Part shown: one piece after another, positions 17,062-26,041 of the stretch | How positions within the stretch are numbered: the first letter of the stretch is position 1 | Layout of the letters: each line of letters opens with the position of its first letter | Assembly: GCF_004794515.1 (NCBI RefSeq) | Contig: NZ_SSDF01000074.1 | Location: 1-64,000 of the forward strand | Direction: 5' to 3' | Source of the DNA: Microbacterium sp. A20 | Lineage (GTDB): Bacteria > Actinomycetota > Actinomycetes > Actinomycetales > Microbacteriaceae | Length of the DNA: 64,000 nt | The notes under the pieces: model-generated | What the model was told of the DNA's origin: nothing | Seen by the model: only the letters and a program-made list of their open reading frames with translations | Database searches by the model: none | Made by a program: the position numbers and the translations under genes

Positions 17062-17972
17062 GCACGGCATCCACTTCCATCCGCTCGCCCCGCGCGCTCG
17101 CCTGGCACCGTCGTGGTGCGGCATTCGCCGACTTCTGCCGCCAGTTCACGCACCACCGCGCGGGCATGGTCGGTCTGATCTTCCTGATCATCGTCGCGGC
17201 GGTGGCCATCCTGGCCCCGGTGATCGCGCCGTCGAGCATGCTCGACGTCACCAAGCTCGTCGACCCGGAGCGGTTCGCCCCACCCTCGTGGCAGCATCCG
17301 CTCGGCACTGACCAGCAGGGCCGCGAGATCTGGGTCCGCATGGTGTGGGGGGCGCGCGTCTCGCTTCTGGTCGGACTCGCGGCCACCGCCATGTCGATGG
17401 TCATCGGCACACTGGTCGGGCTCTCCGCCGGTCACTTCACCGGGTTCTTCGGCGGCCTGATGATGCGCATCATCGACTTCTTCCTCGTGCTGCCCTCGCT
17501 CATCCTCGCGATCGTGCTCTCCTCGGTGCTCAGCCGCGGTGTCTGGACGATCATCATCGCGATCGGACTCACCTCCTGGGCGGGCACGGCGCGCGTGGTC
17601 CGGGCGCAGACCCTGTCGATCGAATCGCGCGACTACATCGAGCGCTCTCGTGCCCTCGGCGCCGGTCACTGGCACATCATCATCAAGCACCTCCTCCCCG
17701 GCGTGCTGCCTCTGGTGCTCGCCAACACCACACTCACGGTGGGTTCGGCGATCATCTCCGAGTCCACGCTGGCGTTCCTCGGGCTCGGCGACACCACGCT
17801 GCAGTCCTGGGGCTCGATCCTGAAGAACGCGATGGACGTGTCCGCGGCGACCAGCGGCTACTGGTGGTACGTGCTCGTGCCCGGTATCGCGATCGTCCTG
17901 GTGGTGCTGTCGTTCACCCTGATGGGCCGCGCCGTCGAGAACATCACGAACCCGACGCTGAGGAGCCGATGA
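17058..17972 (+). CDS. Oligopeptide ABC transporter permease (DppC type)
   Basis: This 304-residue protein has a cytoplasmic N-terminus of about 35 residues, a first span, and the DppC hallmark HPLGTDQQGREIWVRMVWGAR. Four to five more spans follow, with an EAA loop SRALGAGHWHIIIKHLLPGV and the SEsTLAFLGLG segment. It starts within the stop codon of the upstream permease and is followed after one base by the ATPase gene, so the set is translationally coupled. Confidence 0.93.
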   Translation: MSTASTSIRSPRALAWHRRGAAFADFCRQFTHHRAGMVGLIFLIIVAAVAILAPVIAPSSMLDVTKLVDPERFAPPSWQHPLGTDQQGREIWVRMVWGARVSLLVGLAATAMSMVIGTLVGLSAGHFTGFFGGLMMRIIDFFLVLPSLILAIVLSSVLSRGVWTIIIAIGLTSWAGTARVVRAQTLSIESRDYIERSRALGAGHWHIIIKHLLPGVLPLVLANTTLTVGSAIISESTLAFLGLGDTTLQSWGSILKNAMDVSAATSGYWWYVLVPGIAIVLVVLSFTLMGRAVENITNPTLRSR

Positions 17973-17973
17973 C

Positions 17974-19623
17974 ATGCCCGATCTGATCTTCGACGACGTC
18001 TCGATCACCTACCGCACCGCCGGGCGCGCCGGCCGAGACGAGGTCGCCGCTGTCCGCAACGTCTCGCTCACGCTGCCGGCGGGCCAGACGCTCGGCATCG
18101 CCGGGGAGTCGGGTTCCGGCAAATCGACCCTGGCGATGAGCGTGCTGCGCCTGCTCCCCCACAACGCACGCCTGAGCGGCCGCGTGCTCCTGGGCGACCA
18201 GGACGTCGCCGAGCTCTCCTTCGGCCAGCTGCGCGCGGTGCGCTGGGCGCAGACCTCCATCGTGTTCCAGGGGGCGATGCACTCGCTCAACCCGGTGCGG
18301 ACCGTGGGCTGGCAGCTGCTCGAGGCCCTGGAGCTGCACGCGTCGGATCGCTGGAAGACCGAGAAGGGCCGCAAGCAGCGCATGGCGGAGCTGCTGGAGG
18401 TCGTCGACCTCCCGCAGCAGAAGTCCGAGTCGTACCCGCACGAACTCTCCGGCGGCCAGAAGCAGCGGGTGATGATCGCGATGGCACTGGCGTGCGACCC
18501 CGAGGTCATCATCGCCGACGAGCCGACGACCGCTCTCGATGTCATCGTGCAGAAGCAGATCCTCGACATGATCTCGCGGCTCGTCTCCGAGCGCGGCATC
18601 TCGATGCTGATGATCAGCCACGACCTGTCGGTCCTCGCGACGGCGTGCCAGCGCATCGCCATCATGCGCGACGGCGAACTCGTCGAGGTCGGTGAGAGCT
18701 ACGCCGTCTGCACGCGTCCGACGCAGGACTACACCCGGCAGCTGGCCGATGCCTTCCCCACGATCGGCGATCCGGCCTCCCGCCTGGCGCCGGTCACCCG
18801 ACACGGGCAGGGTGCCGAAGAGGTGCCGGACATCGCCCATGGCGACGAGGTGCTGCTGGAGGCCCGCGGGGTCAACGTCACCTATCGCTCGGGCAGCCGA
18901 CCCGTGCACGCCGTGCGCGACGTCGACCTCACCGTGCGTCGAGGTGAGATCGTCGCCCTGGTCGGCCAATCCGGATCGGGCAAGTCGACGCTCGCCCGGG
19001 CGCTCATGGGTCTGCAGCCCGCCGACCCCGGCTCCCGGATCCTGTTCGACGGAGCCGAGATGCCGACGAAAGGCCGCGACCTCGCGCACTTCCGCTCCCA
19101 GGTGCAGCTCGTTCTCCAGGACCCATGGGCCGCGCTCAACCCGAAACACAGCGTGTACGAGTCGGTCGCCGAAGGTCTGCGGGTGCAGCGCTTCACGGGC
19201 GACGAACGCGCGCGCGTGGCCCAGAGCCTCACGGATGCGGAGATGACGCCGCCGGAGAGGTTCTTGAGCGCCATCCCGCAGGAACTCAGCGGCGGGCAGC
19301 GCCAGCGCGTGGTGATCGCCGGAGCCCTCGCCGTGCAACCGCAGATGCTCATCGCCGACGAACCCGTCGCTTCGCTCGACGCCTCGGTGCGGGGAGAGAT
19401 CCTCGGACTGCTGCTCGACCTGCGCCGGCGGCTCGGACTATCCGCGCTCGTCATCACGCACGACCTGGGCCTCGCCTGGAACATCGCCCACAGCGTCGCC
19501 GTGATGTACCGCGGGGAGATCGTCGAACGGGGCACGACCGAGGAGGTCCTGTTGAATCCGCAGCACGAGTACACCCGGCATCTGCTCTCCGCCGCACCGC
19601 GCATCGAGGAGCAGCCGGCGTGA
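17974..19623 (+). CDS. Oligopeptide ABC transporter, fused dual ATPase
   Basis: The 549-residue protein has two ABC ATPase domains. Domain 1 has Walker A GESGSGKS (44-51), signature LSGGQKQR and Walker B DEPTTALD. Domain 2 starts near residue 290, with GQSGSGKS, LSGGQRQR and DEPVASLD. The C-terminal extension of domain 1 (PTQDYTRQLADAFP) is the oligopeptide-transporter tail; an NPQHEYTRHLL tail closes domain 2. It parallels the ATPase at 711-2216 but is clearly not a recent duplicate of it. Its stop overlaps the GTG of the L,D-carboxypeptidase gene. Confidence 0.92.
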   Translation: MPDLIFDDVSITYRTAGRAGRDEVAAVRNVSLTLPAGQTLGIAGESGSGKSTLAMSVLRLLPHNARLSGRVLLGDQDVAELSFGQLRAVRWAQTSIVFQGAMHSLNPVRTVGWQLLEALELHASDRWKTEKGRKQRMAELLEVVDLPQQKSESYPHELSGGQKQRVMIAMALACDPEVIIADEPTTALDVIVQKQILDMISRLVSERGISMLMISHDLSVLATACQRIAIMRDGELVEVGESYAVCTRPTQDYTRQLADAFPTIGDPASRLAPVTRHGQGAEEVPDIAHGDEVLLEARGVNVTYRSGSRPVHAVRDVDLTVRRGEIVALVGQSGSGKSTLARALMGLQPADPGSRILFDGAEMPTKGRDLAHFRSQVQLVLQDPWAALNPKHSVYESVAEGLRVQRFTGDERARVAQSLTDAEMTPPERFLSAIPQELSGGQRQRVVIAGALAVQPQMLIADEPVASLDASVRGEILGLLLDLRRRLGLSALVITHDLGLAWNIAHSVAVMYRGEIVERGTTEEVLLNPQHEYTRHLLSAAPRIEEQPA

Positions 19624-20567
19624 CGACCTCTCCCTACCTCGACTCCGCGCCGCTGCAGCCCGGAGACACGGTGGCGATCGTCTCGCCGGCCGGGCCGGGG
19701 AACGAGGAGAACACCCAGCGCGCCGTCGACTACTACGAGTCGTGGGGGCTGCGGGTGCGGGTGGGCGATCACGTGCTCACCCCGCACCCGCGCGCGTCGT
19801 ACCTCGCCGGTCCCGACGATGTGCGCCGTTCGGATCTCGTCGATGCGTGGATGGACCCGGACGTGGACGCCGTCGTGGCCGCCCGGGGCGGGTACGGGGC
19901 ACTGCGGCTGCTCGACGGCATCGACTGGGCGGAGATGCGCCGCGGAGCACTGCGGCGCGACGGTCGCCCGAAGCTCCTCACCGGCTCCTCCGACATCACC
20001 GCGCTGCACGAGACCGTGCGGGCGCACCTGGACCTGGCGACGCTGTTCTGCCCCATGGCGGGCAACAACGTCTTCCGCGACTCCGAGCAGGTGCGCCACG
20101 ACGTGCAGCGCTGGTTGTTCGAGCCCTGGCGCGGACGCGAGCTGATCGGCCCGAAGACCGAGGTGATGACGCCGGGGCGTGCAGTCGGACGCTTCACCGG
20201 CGGCAACCTGAGCCTGCTCGCCGCCGGACTCGGCGCCCCCGAGGCGGCCGTGCCCGCTCCCGGCATCCTGTTCCTCGAGGACATCACCGAGGAGCCCTAC
20301 CGGCTCGACGGCTTCGTGACGCAGCTGCGGAGGGCGGGGCGGCTCGCGCAGGCGAACGCCATCGTGCTGGGCTCCTGGCATGAATGCGGCGACCTCGAGC
20401 TCGTACACGCCCTCATGCGCGACGAGTTCCAGGATGCGGGTGTGCCCGTGCTGTGGGAGCAGGGCTTCGGACACGACCCGCACGCCCTGACGATCCCCCT
20501 CGGCGTCGACGGTGTCCTCGATGCCATGTCGGACGAACCGCGACTCACGGTGGGAGTGCCCGGATGA
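19620..20567 (+). CDS. L,D-carboxypeptidase family (S66, LdcA/MccF) serine peptidase
   Basis: The 315-residue protein has the S66 pattern: an N-terminal GDTVAIVSPAGP, the conserved ARGGYGALRLLD block, nucleophile Ser124 in GSSD, a Glu in FLEDITEEPY, and a His in GFGHDPHALTIPLG. LdcA enzymes remove the terminal D-alanine from muropeptide tetrapeptides; MccF relatives cleave microcin C-type peptide-nucleotides. No signal peptide is seen, so it acts on imported substrate in the cytosol. GTG 19620 overlaps the ATPase stop. With two importers and D-specific enzymes nearby, muropeptide recycling is the more coherent reading. Confidence 0.88.
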   Translation: MTTSPYLDSAPLQPGDTVAIVSPAGPGNEENTQRAVDYYESWGLRVRVGDHVLTPHPRASYLAGPDDVRRSDLVDAWMDPDVDAVVAARGGYGALRLLDGIDWAEMRRGALRRDGRPKLLTGSSDITALHETVRAHLDLATLFCPMAGNNVFRDSEQVRHDVQRWLFEPWRGRELIGPKTEVMTPGRAVGRFTGGNLSLLAAGLGAPEAAVPAPGILFLEDITEEPYRLDGFVTQLRRAGRLAQANAIVLGSWHECGDLELVHALMRDEFQDAGVPVLWEQGFGHDPHALTIPLGVDGVLDAMSDEPRLTVGVPG

Positions 20568-21400
20568 TCGCCGTGCCGACGCTCGATCCCCGCGTCACCT
20601 GGTCGGTGCGGGTGATCGACGCCGAGAGCGGCGCCACCCTCGCCGAGCACGAACCGCACGTGCAGTGCGAGACCGCCAGCATCGGCAAGGTCTTCCTCCT
20701 GCTCGAAGTCGCGCGCCGACTCGAAGACGGCACACTCGATCCGGATCAGCCGGTCGCCATCCCGGAGGAGCACCGGGCGGAGGACTCCGGCCTGCTCTAT
20801 CGGATGCGGGGCCAGCGCATCGGCGTGCACGACGCCGCCCTCCTCGTCGGCGCGGTGAGCGACAACCTCGCCACGAACGCCCTCATCCACCTGTGCGGGC
20901 TCGAGTCCGTGCGCGCCGTCGCGCCGACCCTCGGGTACACGCAGACCTCGCTGCACGACTACATCCGCAACGAGCGCACCCCCGATTTACCCTGGACACC
21001 GTCGTACGGCACCGCGGCGGAGCTGGCCGACCTGATGCGCCGACTCGGTGCCGGCGAAGCCTTCTCCCCCGCCGTGAGCGCACGCGTGCTCGACTGGCTG
21101 GCCGCCGACACCGACACGTCCATGGCCGCCGATGCCTTCCTGCTCGACCCGCTCGCCCACGTCGACGCCGAGTACCAGGGCATGGTCCTGCGGCACAAGA
21201 CCGGCAGCGTCGCATTCGCCCGCGTCGACACCGGCCTGCTCCGCGGCCCCGTCGCCGCCGTCGCCTACGCGGTGGCCGCGAACTGGAAGCAGAGCCCGAC
21301 CGATCTGCGAGCGCCCGTCATCGACGGCATGAGAGACATCGGAGAACGGATCCGGCTGCACGTCACCGGACTCGCGCGTGACGAGACGGGGCTCGCATGA
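20564..21400 (+). CDS. Class A-type serine hydrolase (penicillin-binding fold)
   Basis: The 278-residue protein has the three penicillin-binding-fold motifs: SIGK at residues 39-42, SDN at 99-101 and KTG at 212-214. The ExxxN omega-loop element, which class A beta-lactamases need for deacylation, is not recognisable between SDN and KTG. There is no signal peptide. A true secreted beta-lactamase is therefore unlikely, and a cytosolic D-stereospecific amidase, peptidase or esterase fits better. Its ATG lies in the stop of the L,D-carboxypeptidase gene (ATGA), and its own stop overlaps the start of a paralogue. Confidence 0.82.
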   Translation: MIAVPTLDPRVTWSVRVIDAESGATLAEHEPHVQCETASIGKVFLLLEVARRLEDGTLDPDQPVAIPEEHRAEDSGLLYRMRGQRIGVHDAALLVGAVSDNLATNALIHLCGLESVRAVAPTLGYTQTSLHDYIRNERTPDLPWTPSYGTAAELADLMRRLGAGEAFSPAVSARVLDWLAADTDTSMAADAFLLDPLAHVDAEYQGMVLRHKTGSVAFARVDTGLLRGPVAAVAYAVAANWKQSPTDLRAPVIDGMRDIGERIRLHVTGLARDETGLA

Positions 21401-22209
21401 GCGTCATCGACACGGAGCTGCCCGCCGACCACGGCGCGGTGTGGTCGGTGCTGGTGAAGGACATCGACTCCGGCGAGGTGCTGCTCGAGCATGCGCCCGA
21501 GACGGTGCTCGACACCGCGAGCGTCGGCAAGATCTTCCTGCTGCATCGGCTGCTCACCGAGGTCGATGCCGGCACGCGGAGCCTGGAGGAGCGCGTGACG
21601 CGCCGCCCCGTGGAGTCCATCGACGACTCCGGGCTCTGGTACCTGCTGCAGGCGGCCGAGCTGTCGCTCTACGACGTGGCCGCACTCATCGGTGCGGTCA
21701 GCGACAACGCCGCGACGAACACCCTGGGTCGCGTGATCGGGATCCCCGTGGTCCAGGAGCACACGCGCGCCCTCGGCTACACGTCCTCCGCGCTGGACGA
21801 CATCGTGCGATGGCCGATCCCGCCCGGCGCTCCGACGACGCTGTCGCATGCGAGCGCCACCGAGCTGGTGCGATTCATGACGCGTCTCGCCGACGGGACC
21901 GACCTGACCCCGGCATCGGCCGACACCCTCCGACGCTGGCTCGGCGCGGGGATGGACCTGTCGATGGTCGCGTCCGCGTTCGACCTCGACCCCCTCGCAC
22001 ACTGGGGCTTCGACCGCGGCATCTGGCTGCTCAACAAGACCGGCACGATCTCGCGGGTGCGGACCGACACCGGCATCGTGATGACGCCGGATCGCCGGAT
22101 CGCCTATGCGGTGCTGGCGAACTGGGACCGCGGCGCAGACGGGCGGGGGCCGGTGCTGGCCGCGATGCGCAGGATCGGCGAGGGCATCCGCAGCGCGCTC
22201 GCCGGGTGA
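21397..22209 (+). CDS. Class A-type serine hydrolase, tandem paralogue
   Basis: The 270-residue protein is a diverged tandem paralogue of the preceding gene: SVGK at residues 42-45, SDN at 102-104 and KTG at 214-216. The spacing is similar, and shared blocks include DSGL, ALIGAVSDN and a DLDPLAH segment. It also lacks a signal peptide and a clear catalytic omega-loop glutamate. Identity between the two is moderate, so they probably have different stereo- or side-chain preferences. It is the last gene of the plus-strand arm and converges on the DmpA-family gene with a 9-base gap. Confidence 0.82.
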   Translation: MSVIDTELPADHGAVWSVLVKDIDSGEVLLEHAPETVLDTASVGKIFLLHRLLTEVDAGTRSLEERVTRRPVESIDDSGLWYLLQAAELSLYDVAALIGAVSDNAATNTLGRVIGIPVVQEHTRALGYTSSALDDIVRWPIPPGAPTTLSHASATELVRFMTRLADGTDLTPASADTLRRWLGAGMDLSMVASAFDLDPLAHWGFDRGIWLLNKTGTISRVRTDTGIVMTPDRRIAYAVLANWDRGADGRGPVLAAMRRIGEGIRSALAG

Positions 22210-22218
22210 GATCAGAGT

Positions 22219-23268
22219 TCAGACGGCCCCGGCGCGGGCGAGTCTCTCCCGGACCCGGTCGACGGGAACCGCACGCGCGGTCCGACCCTCCGGGCCGACG
22301 GTCGTCTCGGCGGCGAGCACGGAGTTGATCAGCGCCTCCTCCACGGCATCCATAGTGGCGGCGAACAGCGGGGACAGTACATCGTCGGCCACCGGCCCGC
22401 CGAGCGCCGGGTCGTGCACCGAGAACGCGATCGCGTAGTCGCCGCTGCCCTGCGCGTAGTCGGCGCCGACACCCCGCATCGCGAACACGGCGCGGCCTGC
22501 CACGCGACCGAGCTGGCGTCCGTCGACGGGCGCATCCGTGGCGACCACGATCATGCACGAGTTGCCGACGGGCTGAGCTGCCGCCTCGGCCAGCAGCTCC
22601 TCGGCGGGGAGCGGCACTCCCGCGATCCGCAACGTCCCGCTGAAGTTGGTCTGCACCAGTGCACCGACCGTGCGCGTCTGTCCCGTGACGTCGACGAGCC
22701 GGGATGACGTGCCGATGCCGCCCTTGTAGCCGAGAGCGACCGTCCCCGCACCGGCGCCGACACACCCCTCCGCGACGGGACCGGCGGCCGCCGCCTCCAA
22801 CGCCTGGACCACCTGCTCCTCGCCGACGGCCCGGCGCCGGATGTCGGAGAGGAAGCCGTCGTTGGTCTCCCCCACGACCGGATTCAGCGTCGTCGTCCGC
22901 GCGTGCTCCGGGGTCGCCAGCAGGTGTGCGAGCAGTGCATCGGCGACGCGGAAGACCGACAGGGTCGATGTGAGGAGGATCGGGGTCTCCAGGGCGGCGA
23001 GCTCACGGAGCTGCGTGGCGCCGACGAGCTTGCCGTAGCCGTTGCCGACCGAGAGGTTCGCGGGGAGGCTGCGGCGCTCCCCGGTCAGGGCATCGGGCAC
23101 GATCGCGGTGACCCCGGTGTGGAGACCGTCGCCGTGCAGCGTGGCGTGCCCGACCCGGACACCGCCGACATCGGTGATGGCGTTCTCCGCACCGCGCGCG
23201 AACGCCCCCGACGAGACACCGAGGTCGGCGAGGCGGGGACGGGATGAGGCGGACGACAGCGGTGTCAT
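22219..23268 (-). CDS. P1-family (DmpA-type) self-processing aminopeptidase
   Basis: This 349-residue protein belongs to the DmpA/BapA family: ITDVGGVRVGHATL at the start, NPVVGETNDGFLSD mid-protein, and GNSCMIVVATDAP, where the chain is expected to cleave itself before the nucleophilic Ser near residue 237. The family includes L-aminopeptidase D-Ala-esterases and beta-peptidyl aminopeptidases with broad stereochemistry. There is no signal peptide, so it is probably cytosolic. It is transcribed toward the second arm of the peptide cluster and fits the theme of non-standard or D-residue peptides. Confidence 0.9.
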   Translation of the reverse strand: MTPLSSASSRPRLADLGVSSGAFARGAENAITDVGGVRVGHATLHGDGLHTGVTAIVPDALTGERRSLPANLSVGNGYGKLVGATQLRELAALETPILLTSTLSVFRVADALLAHLLATPEHARTTTLNPVVGETNDGFLSDIRRRAVGEEQVVQALEAAAAGPVAEGCVGAGAGTVALGYKGGIGTSSRLVDVTGQTRTVGALVQTNFSGTLRIAGVPLPAEELLAEAAAQPVGNSCMIVVATDAPVDGRQLGRVAGRAVFAMRGVGADYAQGSGDYAIAFSVHDPALGGPVADDVLSPLFAATMDAVEEALINSVLAAETTVGPEGRTARAVPVDRVRERLARAGAV

Positions 23269-23355
23269 GCTCCGATTCTTCCAGGCGCGGAGCAGCGGAC
23301 ATCCGCACCGCGCCGGACGACTCCACCGTGTCCAGCCGGCCTTCGGATCGCTCGG

Positions 23356-23361
23356 TAGACT
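23356..23361 (+). promoter_or_regulatory. Candidate -10 element of valS
   Basis: TAGACT lies 64 bases before the valS ATG and would give a leader of about 58 bases. No -35 consensus is visible. The leader shows no T-box element. Confidence 0.3.
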
Positions 23362-23425
23362 GGGCGGAACACCCACACTCAGGCACGCTCACACAGTGCC
23401 GCATACATCGCTCGAGGAGACCTCC

Positions 23426-26041
23426 ATGCCTGCTTCCGAATCAACTCCCACCGGGATTCCCGACAAGCCCGCACTCGAAGGTCTCGAAGCGAAGTGGGAC
23501 GCCGCCTGGGCGGAGCAGGGTACCTACCTGTTCGACCGTCTGCGCGCGGCACAGGCCGGCCGTGAGGGCGTGTACTCGATCGACACCCCGCCGCCGACGG
23601 CATCCGGCAGCCTGCACATCGGACACGTGTTCTCGTACACGCACACCGACGTCAAGGCGCGGTACGAGCGCATGCGCGGCAAGACCGTGTTCTACCCGAT
23701 GGGCTGGGACGACAACGGCCTTCCCACCGAGCGCCGGGTGCAGAACTACTACGGCGTGCGGTGCGACCCCTCGCTCCCCTACGACGCCGACTTCACGCCC
23801 CCGTTCGAGGGCGGCGACAACAAGTCCAGCCGTGCTGCCGACCAGCAGCCCATCAGCCGCCGCAACTTCATCGAGCTGTGCGAGCGCCTCACGATCGAGG
23901 ACGAGAAGCAGTTCGAGGCGCTGTTCCGTCAGCTCGGACTGAGCGTGGACTGGACCCAGACCTACCGCACGATCTCGGACGACACGATCCGCCAGAGCCA
24001 GCTCGCATTCCTGCGCAACATCGAGCGCGGCGAGGCCTACCAGGCTCTCGCGCCGACCCTGTGGGACATCGACTTCCGCTCCGCCATCGCGCAGGCCGAG
24101 CTCGAGGACCGCGACCAGCAGGCCGCGTACCACACCATCGAATTCCCCTTCGCGGACGGGTCCGGATCGATCGCGATCGACACCACGCGTCCCGAGCTGC
24201 TGCCGGCGTGCATCGCCCTCGTCACGCACCCCGAGGGGCCGCACAAGCACCTCATCGGGACGAAGGTGAAGACGCCGTTCTTCGGCGCCGAGATCGAGAT
24301 CCACGGACACCACCTCGCCCAGCCCGACAAGGGCACGGGAGCGGCGATGGTCTGCACCTTCGGTGACGTCACCGACATCGTGTGGTGGCGCGAGCTGCGC
24401 ACCACCGAGAACGAGCCGCTGCCGAACATGACCACGATCGGCCTCGACGGACGCTTCCTCCCCGAGGCGCCCTCGTCCGTCGAGAACCCGGATGCGATCT
24501 CCTGGTACACCGACGAGCTCGCGGGCAAGACCGTCTTCAGCGCGCGCAAGGCCATCGTCGAGAAGCTGCAGGAGACCGGCGACATGACGGCGGTCGGCAA
24601 GCCGTTCAATCACGCGGTGAAGTTCTTCGAGAAGGGTGACCGCCCGCTCGAGATCGTGTCGACCCGCCAGTGGTACATCCGCAACGGCGCCCGCGACGGC
24701 GAGCTGCGCGACACGCTCATCGCACACGGACAGGAACTTGCCTGGCACCCGGAGTTCATGCGCGTGCGCTACGAGAACTGGGTCGGCGGCCTCACCGGCG
24801 ACTGGCTGGTGTCGCGCCAGCGGTTCTTCGGAGTGCCGATCCCGCTCTGGTACGCCCTCGACGAGAACGGCGAGCGGGACTACGACCGCGTGCTCACCCC
24901 CGACGCGGCGACGCTCCCGATCGACCCGACCACCGACGTTCCCGCCGGATACACCGAAGACCAGCGCGGCGTGGCCGGCGGCTTCGACGCCGAGGCCGAC
25001 ATCCTCGACACCTGGGCGACGTCGTCGCTCACCCCGCAGCTGGCCGGCGGCTGGCAGCGCGACGAGGAGCTCTGGAACCTCACCGCGCCGTTCGACCTGC
25101 GCCCGCAGGGCCAGGACATCATCCGCACCTGGCTGTTCTCGACCATGCTGCGCTCGACGCTCGAAGACGACCGGACGCCGTGGCGCAACGCCGCGATCTC
25201 CGGCTTCATCGTCGACCCCGACCGCAAGAAGATGTCGAAGTCCAAGGGCAACGTGGTCACCCCGGCCGACGTGCTCGAGGCCCACGGCTCCGACGCGGTG
25301 CGCTACTGGGCCGCCTCGAGCCGCCTGGGCATGGACGCCGCGTTCGACCCGCAGAACCCGACGCAGGTGAAGATCGGTCGGCGCCTCGCCATCAAGGTGC
25401 TCAATGCGGCCAAGTTCGTGCTGTCCTTCCCCGTGCCCGAGGGCGCACAGGTCACGCATGCCCTGGACGCATCGATGCTGACCGCGCTCGACGGAGTGGT
25501 GACCGAGGCCACCAAGGCATTCGACCGGTACGACGCGGCGCGCGCGCTGGAGCTGACCGAGGCGTTCTTCTGGACCTTCTGCGACGACTACCTCGAGCTC
25601 GTGAAGGAGCGCGCCTACAACCAGGCCGATGTCGGGCAGGCGTCCGCAGCGCTCTCGCTGCGACTGGCCCTGTCGACACTCCTCCGCCTTCTCGCCCCCG
25701 TGCTGTCGTTCGCGGCCGAAGAGTCCTGGTCCTGGTTCGAGGAAGGGTCCGTGCACACGGCGGAGTGGCCCACGCCGCTCGGCATCGACGGCGACCCGGC
25801 CGTGCTCGCCGCCGCGAGTGAGGCGCTGATCGGCATCCGCCGTGCGAAGACCGAGGCGAAGGCGTCGCAGAAGACTCCGGTCTCACGCGCCGCGATCGCC
25901 GCTCCGGCTGCGAAGCTCGAGGCGCTCCGCGCCGCCGCCGACGACCTCCGCGCCGTCGGCCGTATCGCCGAGCTCGAGTTCAGCGAGGCCGAGGAGTTCG
26001 CGGTCACCGCGATCGAGCTCGCGCCGGTCGAGGGTTCCTGA
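23426..26041 (+). CDS. valS: Valyl-tRNA synthetase
   Basis: The 871-residue protein charges tRNA-Val. It has the class I synthetase signatures HIGH (64-67, in GSLHIGHVFS) and KMSKS (602-606, in DRKKMSKSKGN). An editing domain lies between about residues 220 and 350, and an anticodon-binding alpha-helical domain follows near 650. The C-terminal tail has the short ValS-type helical region, rich in Ala and Lys. GAGGAGA precedes the ATG by 6 bases. A 71-codon gene overlaps its stop, and a strong terminator follows at 26293. Confidence 0.97.
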   Translation: MPASESTPTGIPDKPALEGLEAKWDAAWAEQGTYLFDRLRAAQAGREGVYSIDTPPPTASGSLHIGHVFSYTHTDVKARYERMRGKTVFYPMGWDDNGLPTERRVQNYYGVRCDPSLPYDADFTPPFEGGDNKSSRAADQQPISRRNFIELCERLTIEDEKQFEALFRQLGLSVDWTQTYRTISDDTIRQSQLAFLRNIERGEAYQALAPTLWDIDFRSAIAQAELEDRDQQAAYHTIEFPFADGSGSIAIDTTRPELLPACIALVTHPEGPHKHLIGTKVKTPFFGAEIEIHGHHLAQPDKGTGAAMVCTFGDVTDIVWWRELRTTENEPLPNMTTIGLDGRFLPEAPSSVENPDAISWYTDELAGKTVFSARKAIVEKLQETGDMTAVGKPFNHAVKFFEKGDRPLEIVSTRQWYIRNGARDGELRDTLIAHGQELAWHPEFMRVRYENWVGGLTGDWLVSRQRFFGVPIPLWYALDENGERDYDRVLTPDAATLPIDPTTDVPAGYTEDQRGVAGGFDAEADILDTWATSSLTPQLAGGWQRDEELWNLTAPFDLRPQGQDIIRTWLFSTMLRSTLEDDRTPWRNAAISGFIVDPDRKKMSKSKGNVVTPADVLEAHGSDAVRYWAASSRLGMDAAFDPQNPTQVKIGRRLAIKVLNAAKFVLSFPVPEGAQVTHALDASMLTALDGVVTEATKAFDRYDAARALELTEAFFWTFCDDYLELVKERAYNQADVGQASAALSLRLALSTLLRLLAPVLSFAAEESWSWFEEGSVHTAEWPTPLGIDGDPAVLAAASEALIGIRRAKTEAKASQKTPVSRAAIAAPAAKLEALRAAADDLRAVGRIAELEFSEAEEFAVTAIELAPVEGS

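Noticed and set aside
711..19623. Recent duplication of one ABC transporter operon
   Set aside because: The two importers differ in SBP anchoring, spacing, signature sequences and gene content, so they are distant homologues rather than a recent duplication.
20564..22209. Antibiotic-resistance beta-lactamase genes
   Set aside because: Penicillin-fold motifs are present, but no omega-loop glutamate and no signal peptide are seen, and the context is peptide catabolism.
23362..23425. T-box leader before valS
   Set aside because: The leader is under 70 bases with no T-box core (TGGNACCGCG) and no specifier stem.
23441..25756. Long open frame antisense to valS
   Set aside because: It lies wholly opposite valS, has Arg/Gly/Val-rich composition with no motifs, and arises from high GC at third codon positions.
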